A DNA stretch of 27,234 bases from Nitrospirota bacterium (GTDB lineage: Bacteria > Nitrospirota > JACRHJ01). Position numbers and translations under genes: made by a program. Location: the NCBI GenBank assembly GCA_027328825.1, contig DAHWTK010000004.1:1-27234 (forward strand). Direction: 5' to 3'. Shown here one piece after another: positions 1 through 6,736 of the stretch (positions are counted from its first letter, which is position 1; each line of letters starts with the position of its first letter). Below the pieces are notes generated by a model. That model was not told where the DNA came from, searched no databases, and was given only the letters and a program-made list of their open reading frames with translations.

Positions 1-112
1 AAAAATCAAACTTCTATATACGGACGGCGACTTTTCAAGGTTTTCCTTCGCAAGAGAATTCGGCGCCCTGCCTCTAACGGGGTCGGCATATCCCGCTATC
101 ATATCAAAAAAC

Positions 113-141
113 TTGACTAAAAGACTATTATCCGAGATAAT
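113..141 (+). promoter_or_regulatory. sigma70-type promoter of the H2-sensor operon
   Basis: TTGACT at 113-118 and GATAAT at 136-141 are separated by exactly 17 bases, each one mismatch from consensus. The start point would fall near 148, about 35 bases before the hoxB ATG at 182. This implies that the sensor operon is expressed by housekeeping polymerase, independent of the sigma54 circuit it controls. It has not been tested. Confidence 0.6.
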
Positions 142-142
142 A
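126..142. promoter_or_regulatory. Perfect 7-3-7 dyad over the -10 box (putative operator)
   Basis: TATTATC-CGA-GATAATA is a perfect inverted repeat that covers the -10 hexamer. Because of the symmetry, a GATAAT also reads on the opposite strand. Placement over a -10 is typical of a repressor operator; the regulator is unknown. A local dyad of this quality could also be chance in AT-rich DNA. Confidence 0.4.
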
Positions 143-181
143 CATACAGTTTTAGCTAAACAACAAATAGGGTAGTTTTTT

Positions 182-1120
182 ATGTCGATTACGCTTTATT
201 GGCTGCAATGCGGCGGCTGCAATGGCGATTCGATTTCGCTTCTGAATGCCGATTCGCCGGATTTACCGCAGCTCTTTAATCAGTCTGGAATCGACCTTCT
301 CTGGCACCCGTCCCTTTCCGGTATAACCCCGCAGGAAAAACAAAAACTGGACAAAAATCTTGCGTCCGGCAGGGAAAAACTCGACATACTCTGTATCGAA
401 GGCTCGATAATTCTCGGCCCCGACGGCACAGGTATGTTCGACAGCATGGCCGGTACTCCCAAAAAAGATCTTGCAGCCGCGCTGGCAAACAAGGCAGGGC
501 ATGTCATAGCCGTGGGGACGTGCGCCGCATACGGCGGGATAGCCGCGGTAGGCGAGGTTGAAGCGACCGGCCTTCAGTTCCATCAATCGGAAAAGGGCGG
601 CTTTCTGGGCAGGGACTTTAAATCCGCCGCCGGGGTTCCGGTCATCAATCTTCCGGGATGTCCATGTCATTACGAGATAATAACGGGGACTCTTTCGGCG
701 CTTGCGGCGGGCGTGAAAATGGAGCTGGACGAATTCGGCAGGCCGGTAGAATGGTATGGAATCCTGGTGCATCAGGGCTGCACAAGAAACGAATACCACG
801 AATACAGGGTAGAGGAGCATGAATTCGGCGAGAAAGGCTGCCTTTTCTTCTATAAGGGCTGCCACGGCCCCCTCGCCTACGGCTCCTGCAACAAGCTCCT
901 CTGGAATAAACGCACCTCAAAGACAAGGGTCGGCGTTCCGTGCTTCGGATGCACCATGCCCGACTTCCCGCAGGCATATCCATTCTTTCAGACGCGTAAT
1001 ATCGAAGGCATACCCCTCGATCTCCCCGACGGCCTCAACCGGGCGCATTACATGGCCTATAAAGGCATGGCCGCCGCCGCCGCTCCGGACAGACTTAAAG
1101 GCAGAAAAACGGGAATTTAA
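182..1120 (+). CDS. hoxB: H2-sensing (regulatory) [NiFe]-hydrogenase small subunit
   Basis: 312 aa. Electron-transfer small subunit of a group 2 cytosolic hydrogenase (HoxB/HupU type). There is no Tat signal: the protein begins directly at the proximal-cluster strand. Cluster residues visible are C10, C13 and D16 (proximal region), C114 and C160, the distal set H197/C200/C220/C227 and the medial set C236/C254/C257. About 50 residues follow the last cluster Cys, as in group 2 small subunits, where this tail is linked to oligomerisation and kinase contact. The usual CXXC of the proximal motif reads C13-N-G-D16, so the fourth ligand position is Asp, with an extra Cys at 10. A large subunit, a PAS kinase and an NtrC regulator follow directly, which favours the sensor (group 2b) role over a group 2a uptake enzyme. 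The start has only a weak AGGG upstream (169-172). hupU is the alternative name. Confidence 0.88.
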   Translation: MSITLYWLQCGGCNGDSISLLNADSPDLPQLFNQSGIDLLWHPSLSGITPQEKQKLDKNLASGREKLDILCIEGSIILGPDGTGMFDSMAGTPKKDLAAALANKAGHVIAVGTCAAYGGIAAVGEVEATGLQFHQSEKGGFLGRDFKSAAGVPVINLPGCPCHYEIITGTLSALAAGVKMELDEFGRPVEWYGILVHQGCTRNEYHEYRVEEHEFGEKGCLFFYKGCHGPLAYGSCNKLLWNKRTSKTRVGVPCFGCTMPDFPQAYPFFQTRNIEGIPLDLPDGLNRAHYMAYKGMAAAAAPDRLKGRKTGI

Positions 1121-1132
1121 AGAGGCCCTTAT

Positions 1133-2662
1133 TTGCGCAGAAAAATAAACATACCCCTGAATCGCATGGAAGGCGACCTTGAGATAAGCGTCGAGCTCTC
1201 CGGCGGAGTGGTTAAAGACGCCTGGAGTTCCGGGACCATGTTCAGGGGGATAGAGAACCTGCTCAAGGGCCGCGGCGCACTGGACGGTCTTGTAATTACT
1301 CCAAGGATATGCGGGATATGCAGCACCACGCATCTGCTGGCCGCCGCGCGCGCCCTTGACATGATATGCGGCGCCGATGTGCCCGATAACGCCCGGAGGG
1401 TTCGGAACATAGCCATAATGACAGAGCATATCCAGAGCGACATGCGACACGCCTTCCTGATGTTCGCGGTGGATTTCACAAACAGGGCGTATAAAAAACA
1501 CAGCCTTTACGAGGAGGCCGTGCGCCGCTACTCACCACTGAAAGGCATTACCGCGCTCGAAACCATAGCCGAAACCAGACGGGCGCTCGAGATAGTGGCA
1601 ATCCTGGGCGGGCAGTGGCCCCATTCCTCGTTCATGGTGCCGGGCGGAGTGGTTGCCCTGCCGGGGGCAAGCGATATCCTTCAATGCAAAAACCAGTTGC
1701 GAAGCTTCCGGCAGTGGTATGAACGCAGAGTGCTGGGTTGCAGCATTGAGCGATGGCTGGAAATTAAAAGCGGGGAAGAGCTTGAGGAATGGCTCGAAGA
1801 ATCAGGGGCGCACAGGGATGGTGAAATCGGTTTTTATATTCGTTTTTCGCGCGAGGCGGGGCTTCAAAAAACAGGCGCCGGCCACGGCAATTTTTTAAGT
1901 TTTGGCTCCCTTGAGATGCCGGAAGAGACCTCTGTCGAAGCCGGGGGAAGCCCGCATTTTGTCAAGGCGGGATTTGCCGTCGGGACGGACGTCAGGGATT
2001 TCGACCAGGAAAAGATTGCCGAACACGTGGCGCATTCGTGGTTTAAGGGTTACGAAGGCGGCAGGCATCCATTTTCCGGCATTACGGCGCCTTCATTCGA
2101 CGGTGCGGAGACGGGCAGGTATTCATGGGCCAAGGCGCCGAGATATGACGGAAAACCCGCCGAAACAGGCCCCCTGGCCGAGATGATTATAGCAGAAAAT
2201 CCTCTCTTCACAGACCTTCTGGCAAGCGGCGGCCCGAGCGTATACACCAGAGAACTCGCCAGGTTAGCGCGTCCGTCAATGCTTATGCCGGCGATGGAAA
2301 TCTGGCTGGACGAGATTATAAAAAGCGGCAGCTCTTTTTATAACAAACCCGGAGACGTGCCGGATGGCGACGGGTTCGGGCTTATAGAGGCCGCCAGGGG
2401 AGCTCTGGGCCACTGGGTTAGGATAAAGGATTCGAAAATAGAGCAATATCAGGTTATAACTCCGACGGCGTGGCACGCCTCGCCGCGGGATTCAAACGGC
2501 GTAAGAGGCCCGTTCGAGGAAGCCCTTGTCGGGGTTGAGGTAAAAGACGCGAAAAACCCGGTCGAACTCGGTCATGTCATAAGATCGTACGACCCCTGCC
2601 TTGTGTGCACCGTGCATTCGATAGACGCCTTCAACGGGGCGGGCTTTTTGAAGCTTGCATAA
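1133..2662 (+). CDS. hoxC: H2-sensing (regulatory) [NiFe]-hydrogenase large subunit
   Basis: 509 aa. Carries the NiFe(CN)2CO site. N-terminal motif RICGICSTTH gives C60 and C63; the C-terminal motif DPCLVCTVH gives C489 and C492. Ile follows Gly in RICGIC, where standard hydrogenases have Val; bulky residues here are linked to the narrow gas channel of sensor enzymes. Fourteen residues (496-509) follow H495, whereas characterised sensor large subunits, as I recall, lack a processed tail. The start is TTG at 1133, chosen for the AGAGG at 1121-1125 with 7-base spacing and because the sequence then aligns with large-subunit N termini. It lies 12 bases after hoxB. Active-site assembly should use the single hyp set downstream. 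hupV is the alternative name. Confidence 0.88.
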   Translation: MRRKINIPLNRMEGDLEISVELSGGVVKDAWSSGTMFRGIENLLKGRGALDGLVITPRICGICSTTHLLAAARALDMICGADVPDNARRVRNIAIMTEHIQSDMRHAFLMFAVDFTNRAYKKHSLYEEAVRRYSPLKGITALETIAETRRALEIVAILGGQWPHSSFMVPGGVVALPGASDILQCKNQLRSFRQWYERRVLGCSIERWLEIKSGEELEEWLEESGAHRDGEIGFYIRFSREAGLQKTGAGHGNFLSFGSLEMPEETSVEAGGSPHFVKAGFAVGTDVRDFDQEKIAEHVAHSWFKGYEGGRHPFSGITAPSFDGAETGRYSWAKAPRYDGKPAETGPLAEMIIAENPLFTDLLASGGPSVYTRELARLARPSMLMPAMEIWLDEIIKSGSSFYNKPGDVPDGDGFGLIEAARGALGHWVRIKDSKIEQYQVITPTAWHASPRDSNGVRGPFEEALVGVEVKDAKNPVELGHVIRSYDPCLVCTVHSIDAFNGAGFLKLA

Positions 2663-2664
2663 AA

Positions 2665-3960
2665 ATGAATAAACTTGCGTATATGCCAATGCGGCAGACC
2701 GATAAGAAAACATGCGGACAAAACGTCGAGTCCCTCCTGAAAGAAAACGAGATGCTCAGGCAGGAGGTCAGGGTGGCGAGGCAGGCCGGAGAGATTACGG
2801 CTGACCTCGTGGCAAAACAGTTCGAGGAAACGGACAGAATCCTGTCTCTCTTTCAGGCAGCCAATGCGCAGCGAAAGGCCGTGCTCGATGCGGCGACACA
2901 GGTTTCCATTATAGCCGCCGACCCGGCGGGAAAGATTACCCTATTCAACAGCGGCGCCGTAAACATGCTGGGCTACAAGCCGGACGAGGCCGTAGGCCAT
3001 CTCTCCCCGCTCGACCTGCACCTGCCGGGCGAGATTGAAGACCGGTGCAGAGAGTACAGCCTGCTCGGCGGCGGAACTATAGGCGGCATTGAGCTTTTCG
3101 CAAAATATGCCTCGGAGGAAAACCCTGTCGAGCGCGAGTGGACATATGTAAAAAAAGACGGGAGCGAGCTTCCCGTCAGCCTTTCGGTTACGCCTATAAA
3201 GGGACCGAGGGGCGAGCTTGCCGGGATGCTTTTTGTGGCGATGGACCTCACCAGGCGCAAAAAAGCCGAACAAGACATCCTTGCGGCCATGAAGACAGCG
3301 TCGAAATACGCCAGCATAGGCAAGCTAACTGCCGGGATTTCGCACGAAATAGGGAACCCCCTTGCTTCGATATCCTCCCTCGTCCAGGAAATTCAGGAGG
3401 TAAAATCGCCGGAGTTCGCCCAGGAAGCCCTGAATATCGTAAACCATCACATCGAGAGAATCGTTCGAATCGTGCGCAGCCTTGGCGATTTCACCAGGCT
3501 TTACAGCCCGGAGAAAATCCCGTCCCGCTTAGGTGAAATCCTTGAGAGCACCCTTAACCTTACCCGGTTCGACAAAAGATTCAAGAACATAGAAATAGTC
3601 AAAAATATAGATTTCAACGGGCAGATGCGGATAAACCCGGACCAGATGCAGCAGGTTTTCCTGAACCTAACCCTGAATGCGCTTGACGCCATGCCGGACG
3701 GCGGCAGGCTTTCGATAGACGTGAAGGATGCGTGGGACAGCATTGTCATAATATTCGGCGACACAGGCTGCGGAATGGACAGAGAGGTCGCGGACAGGAT
3801 TTTCGATCCCTTCTTCACGACCAAATCGCCCGGGAAGGGAACCGGTCTGGGGATGAGCATATGCTGGGGCATAATAAGCGAGCACGGCGGAACAATCAGT
3901 GTCGAAAGCGAAAAGGGGATAGGAAGCACGTTTACTGTCAGGCTTCCGAAGAAGGGTTGA
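2665..3960 (+). CDS. hoxJ: Soluble PAS-domain histidine kinase of the H2-sensing system
   Basis: 431 aa. Receives the signal from the HoxBC sensor hydrogenase and communicates with HoxA. An N-terminal coiled-coil-like segment (about 20-70) precedes a PAS/PAC domain (about 72-200). HisKA follows with GISHEIGNPL, phospho-acceptor H227, then the ATPase with the N box (N338), DTGCGM (366-371), FDPFFTTK and GKGTGLGM. There are no transmembrane segments, matching HupT/HoxJ, which bind the cytosolic hydrogenase rather than a periplasmic ligand. The frame is open back to an ATG at 2605, but that lies inside hoxC; the ATG at 2665 just after the hoxC stop is the sensible start, although no clear Shine-Dalgarno is seen and 2683 or 2689 are alternatives. 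In characterised systems the kinase acts negatively on the regulator; the sign here cannot be read from sequence. Confidence 0.85.
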   Translation: MNKLAYMPMRQTDKKTCGQNVESLLKENEMLRQEVRVARQAGEITADLVAKQFEETDRILSLFQAANAQRKAVLDAATQVSIIAADPAGKITLFNSGAVNMLGYKPDEAVGHLSPLDLHLPGEIEDRCREYSLLGGGTIGGIELFAKYASEENPVEREWTYVKKDGSELPVSLSVTPIKGPRGELAGMLFVAMDLTRRKKAEQDILAAMKTASKYASIGKLTAGISHEIGNPLASISSLVQEIQEVKSPEFAQEALNIVNHHIERIVRIVRSLGDFTRLYSPEKIPSRLGEILESTLNLTRFDKRFKNIEIVKNIDFNGQMRINPDQMQQVFLNLTLNALDAMPDGGRLSIDVKDAWDSIVIIFGDTGCGMDREVADRIFDPFFTTKSPGKGTGLGMSICWGIISEHGGTISVESEKGIGSTFTVRLPKKG

Positions 3961-3961
3961 A

Positions 3962-5320
3962 TTGACTGGTACGATTCTTCTTGTTGACGACGAGAATACC
4001 CTCAGAGAATCCATGGGGCGGCTCCTTACGCGCGCTGGATACTCGGTTACCGCCGTCGGCACCGGCGAGGAGGCCCTGGAAAGACTGCACGACTCCGCGT
4101 TCGACCTGGTAATCTCGGACATTTTTCTGCCGGGTATAGACGGCCTGGAAGTCCTTCGCAGGCTTAAGGAGAAAAACCCGGAGCAGATGGTTATACTGAT
4201 GACGGCTTACGCATCCGTAGAGACCGCGGTGGACGCGCTGAGGGCCGGGGCGTACGATTATATAATGAAACCCATAATCCACGAGGAGATAAAGCTCCTC
4301 ATAAAAAGAGCGCTCCGACAGCGTTCCCTGATGTCGGAGAACAGTCTTCTGCGAAAACAGATAGACAGGGAATACGACTTCAGCCGCATCGTCGGTGTCT
4401 GCGACAAGGTAAAAAAAGTCCTGGAAGAGGTAATCAAGATTGCCGATGCAAAAAGCAGCGTCCTTATACTGGGTGAAACCGGAACCGGCAAGGAGCTTAT
4501 TGCGCGTGCGATTCATTCAAACAGCTACAGAAAAGACAAGGCCTTCGTGCCCATAAACTGCTCCGCAATTCCAGCCACCCTCCTGGAATCTGAGCTGTTC
4601 GGCCATGTAAAAGGCGCTTTTACGGGTGCAATGACGGCCAAAAAGGGGCTTTTCGAGGAGGCGGCTGGGGGCACGGTTTTCCTGGACGAGATAGGCGACA
4701 TGAGCATTATGATCCAGTCCAAGCTGCTGCGCGTACTTGAAGACCAGGAGGTCAGGCCGGTGGGCGGGAACCAGTCCACAAAAGTGGATGTGAGATTCAT
4801 AATGGCCACCAACAAAGACCTCCAGAAAGCGGTGCGCGAGGGCTCTTTCAGGGAGGACCTGTATTACAGAATAAACGCGATAAACATTAAGATGTGTCCG
4901 CTCCGCGAGAGGCAGGAGGATATACCTCTTCTCGCGATGCATTTCCTGAACAGGTTTGGAGCAGAGCTTGGAAAACCCGTGAAAACGATTTCCGACGATA
5001 CCATGGCCCTTTTCCTCGAATATAACTGGCCCGGAAATATCCGGGAATTGAAAAATATAATAGAGCGCGCAGTGCTTATTTCGGATTCCGATACCATCGT
5101 CCCGGAAAACCTGCCTGAAAAAATTCGCCAGGGGACGCAGGCCGTGCTGTCGGATGCGGTGGAAAAAGCCCTGTCGATAGAAGAATATACCAAGGCCGTC
5201 ATACTGCATTACCAGGGAAACCTGAGCGAGCAGAAGATTGCGGAGCTTCTTGGAATCACAAGAAAATCCCTTTGGGAAAAACGCAAGAAACTGGGTATAT
5301 CAAGAATCACGTCAATGTAA
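3962..5320 (+). CDS. hoxA: NtrC-family sigma54 activator of hydrogenase genes
   Basis: 452 aa. Receiver domain (1-120) with phospho-acceptor D53 and K103. AAA+ domain with Walker A GETGTGKE (171-178), an intact GAFTGA loop (218-223) and Walker B ending LDEIGD. C-terminal Fis-type helix-turn-helix in the last 50 residues. The intact GAFTGA indicates a true sigma54 activator, unlike Rhodobacter HupR, which works with sigma70. The start is TTG at 3962, one base after the hoxJ stop, with AAGAAGG just upstream; the receiver domain begins at once, supporting it. The obvious target is the sigma54 promoter at 5450-5465 immediately downstream. In Cupriavidus and Rhodobacter homologues the unphosphorylated form is active; whether this holds here is unknown. 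hupR is the alternative name. Confidence 0.87.
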   Translation: MTGTILLVDDENTLRESMGRLLTRAGYSVTAVGTGEEALERLHDSAFDLVISDIFLPGIDGLEVLRRLKEKNPEQMVILMTAYASVETAVDALRAGAYDYIMKPIIHEEIKLLIKRALRQRSLMSENSLLRKQIDREYDFSRIVGVCDKVKKVLEEVIKIADAKSSVLILGETGTGKELIARAIHSNSYRKDKAFVPINCSAIPATLLESELFGHVKGAFTGAMTAKKGLFEEAAGGTVFLDEIGDMSIMIQSKLLRVLEDQEVRPVGGNQSTKVDVRFIMATNKDLQKAVREGSFREDLYYRINAINIKMCPLRERQEDIPLLAMHFLNRFGAELGKPVKTISDDTMALFLEYNWPGNIRELKNIIERAVLISDSDTIVPENLPEKIRQGTQAVLSDAVEKALSIEEYTKAVILHYQGNLSEQKIAELLGITRKSLWEKRKKLGISRITSM

Positions 5321-5343
5321 CAATAAGTATCAGTTTTCATCAA

Positions 5344-5362
5344 TTGCTACATATTGTAACAC
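5344..5362. promoter_or_regulatory. Putative enhancer (HoxA-binding) site
   Basis: TTGCTACA-TAT-TGTAACAC is an 8-3-8 inverted repeat with 6 of 8 positions matching. It lies roughly 100 bases upstream of the sigma54 promoter, the usual distance for an NtrC-type activator. Related GTAACA half-sites occur at 5317-5322 and 5502-5507. HoxA is the natural candidate. A weak terminator using the following T run is the alternative. Confidence 0.4.
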
Positions 5363-5449
5363 ATACTGTTTTTTTTAAACTTCTCCGGCTTCCGAATAAA
5401 CCCAAATTAAAACCGTATCTTACGTTCATTTATTCGCATTAAATTGCCA

Positions 5450-5465
5450 TGGCATGTTAATTGCT
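5450..5465 (+). promoter_or_regulatory. sigma54 (-24/-12) promoter of the uptake hydrogenase operon
   Basis: TGGCATGTTAATTGCT matches the TGGCACG-N4-TTGCW consensus with one mismatch. The invariant GG (5451-5452) and GC (5463-5464) are exactly 10 bases apart. Transcription would start near 5476, giving a leader of about 190 bases. Its position directly after a sigma54 activator gene and before hydrogenase structural genes supports function. Confidence 0.75.
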
Positions 5466-5532
5466 TTGTCTTTCTTAATAGTTATAGAAATGTGGCAAAC
5501 GGTAACATAAGTAATTCGGTAAGTTTTTCATA

Positions 5533-5561
5533 TTGATTAATTTGCGTAAATTTATTATAAA
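5533..5561 (+). promoter_or_regulatory. Possible secondary sigma70 promoter
   Basis: TTGATT (5533-5538) and TATAAA (5556-5561) are 17 bases apart. The region is AT-rich, so chance is possible. If real, it would give basal hydrogenase expression from about 5568 without H2 sensing. Confidence 0.35.
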
Positions 5562-5668
5562 TATTGTGTACCGCTTTCCAAGATTGAACCGGCGGGCAAG
5601 TTTGTAGTTGTTCAAGAGGGGAAATTTACCTCATTTTTTCATTTAACCCATTTGAAAGGAAGGGGAAA

Positions 5669-6736
5669 ATGCGGAGCAATTCGTTTAATGCTCTAAAACA
5701 CATGAAGCGGAGGGACTTCCTTAAGTTCTGCGGCGCCACGGCGGCAATGATGGGGCTATCCGAGCTCTATGTCCCCAAAATTGCCGAGGCGGTAACCTCG
5801 GCGGCTAAACGCCCTTCAGTCGTCTGGCTGACCCTTTCATGCGACTCCGGCTGCACAGAGATGTTCATAAAGGCCAAAAACCCGGGTCCGGCGGAGTTAA
5901 TCCTCGATATTTTAAGTGTCGATTATGACGACACGATAATGGCGGCGGCGGGCGACCAGGCGGAGGAAAACCTGAAAAACGCCGTAGATGCGCGCGGATT
6001 CATACTCGTAATCGAAGGCGGGATGCCCGCAAAACACGGTTTCGGCATGATCGGCGGCAGGGACATGCTGGACATCGTGAAGGAGGCCGCACCCAAGGCC
6101 GCGGCTGTAGTGGCGCTGGGCTCGTGCGCCGCGGGCGGAGGCATACCGGGCGCAAGACCCAATCCATCAGGCCTTATGAGCGTTTCCGAAGTCCTTGCCC
6201 CCATGGGCATCAAAAACGTAAACCTTCCCGGCTGTCCTGCCGACCCGAAACTCCTTGTCGGCGTGGTAATGAATTATCTCCTCTTTAAAAAACTCCCCGA
6301 CCTGGACGACCAGGGCAGGCCCAGGATGTTCTATTCCAAGACCGTCCACGAGCAGTGCGAGCGCCGCGCCTATTTCGAGGCAGGCAAGTTCGTCGAGGCG
6401 TTCGGCACCCCTGAAATGGAAAAGGGCTATTGCCTGTATAAAATGGGCTGCAAGGGGCCGCTCACTTACGCCCCATGTCCTACAATAAGGTATAACGACA
6501 ATACGAACTGGTGCGTCGAGGCAGGAGCGCCCTGCATAGGGTGCCTCGACATGAAATGGCCGGACAACTTCTATCCCTTCTATGCCCGGCTGAAGGATGT
6601 GGAGTTCGCAGGCACGACCACAAATGCTGACACCATAGGCAAGGTTCTGGGCGCGGCCACTGTCGCAGGCATTGTGGTCCATGCCGGGGTAACGGCAGCT
6701 AAAAGCAAGTCCAAGAAGGAAGGGGGAGAAAAATAA
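5669..6736 (+). CDS. Uptake [NiFe]-hydrogenase small subunit, Tat-exported
   Basis: 355 aa. Carries electrons from the NiFe site to a membrane cytochrome. The Tat signal has the twin arginine R14/R15 in KRRDFLKF followed by a hydrophobic stretch, so the heterodimer is exported folded to the periplasm. Cluster residues: C58/D59/C62 (proximal region), C153, C189, distal H227/C230/C255/C261, and the medial group C270/C282/C289/C292. Compared with the normal motif, where Cys stands 6 and 9 residues after the Trp, this protein has Asp at +6, Cys at +9 and an additional Cys at +5. A small hydrophobic stretch (about 324-343) near the C terminus may anchor it, as in HyaA-type subunits. The ATG at 5669 has GGAAGGGG upstream; the ATG at 5702 would give too short a leader. 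The layout small-large-cytochrome b-protease resembles hya/hup operons, including those of Geobacter. Confidence 0.9.
   Translation: MRSNSFNALKHMKRRDFLKFCGATAAMMGLSELYVPKIAEAVTSAAKRPSVVWLTLSCDSGCTEMFIKAKNPGPAELILDILSVDYDDTIMAAAGDQAEENLKNAVDARGFILVIEGGMPAKHGFGMIGGRDMLDIVKEAAPKAAAVVALGSCAAGGGIPGARPNPSGLMSVSEVLAPMGIKNVNLPGCPADPKLLVGVVMNYLLFKKLPDLDDQGRPRMFYSKTVHEQCERRAYFEAGKFVEAFGTPEMEKGYCLYKMGCKGPLTYAPCPTIRYNDNTNWCVEAGAPCIGCLDMKWPDNFYPFYARLKDVEFAGTTTNADTIGKVLGAATVAGIVVHAGVTAAKSKSKKEGGEK

Larger units (their letters stand above)
1..175. other. Left-edge segment with two competing partial reading frames
   Basis: Two frames are open to the left edge. On the + strand the frame starting at base 2 runs 57 codons to a TAG at 173-175, six bases before hoxB; it would be the tail of an upstream gene. 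On the - strand an ATG at 102-100 opens 34 codons that run off the edge, which would be a divergent gene. I recognise neither product. The + frame crosses the AT-rich promoter region (103-175), which argues against it; the - frame has no visible Shine-Dalgarno sequence. At most one is likely real. Confidence 0.25.
5321..5668. other. 348-bp control region of the uptake hydrogenase operon
   Basis: AT-rich and non-coding. From left to right it holds a GTAACA element at the hoxA stop (5317-5322), an imperfect dyad (5344-5362), an eight-base T run (5369-5376), the sigma54 promoter (5450-5465), a third GTAACA (5502-5507), a possible sigma70 promoter (5533-5561), and a weak GAGG/CCTC hairpin followed by six T residues near 5617-5640 that could attenuate but is probably too weak. 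GGAAGGGG at 5657-5664 is the ribosome site of the small-subunit gene. No strong intrinsic terminator for hoxA is seen. Confidence 0.7.

Noticed and set aside
113..142. IscR/Rrf2-type or Fur-type operator
   Set aside because: The TTGACTA and dyad elements recall such sites, but neither matches a consensus well enough to name the regulator.
917..1501. 194-codon open frame on the - strand across hoxB/hoxC
   Set aside because: It lies opposite two well-conserved hydrogenase genes, has no recognisable motif and is a shadow of their codon pattern.
2605..2664. Upstream start for hoxJ
   Set aside because: It overlaps the conserved C-terminal active-site motif of hoxC and adds no domain.
4517..5209. 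230-codon open frame on the - strand opposite hoxA
   Set aside because: The + strand encodes a clear AAA+ and helix-turn-helix protein over the same bases; no ribosome site or family match on the - strand.
5495..5512. Second sigma54 promoter starting at TGTGGCAAACGG
   Set aside because: It has a GGC for the -24 element but no GC element at the required 10-base spacing.
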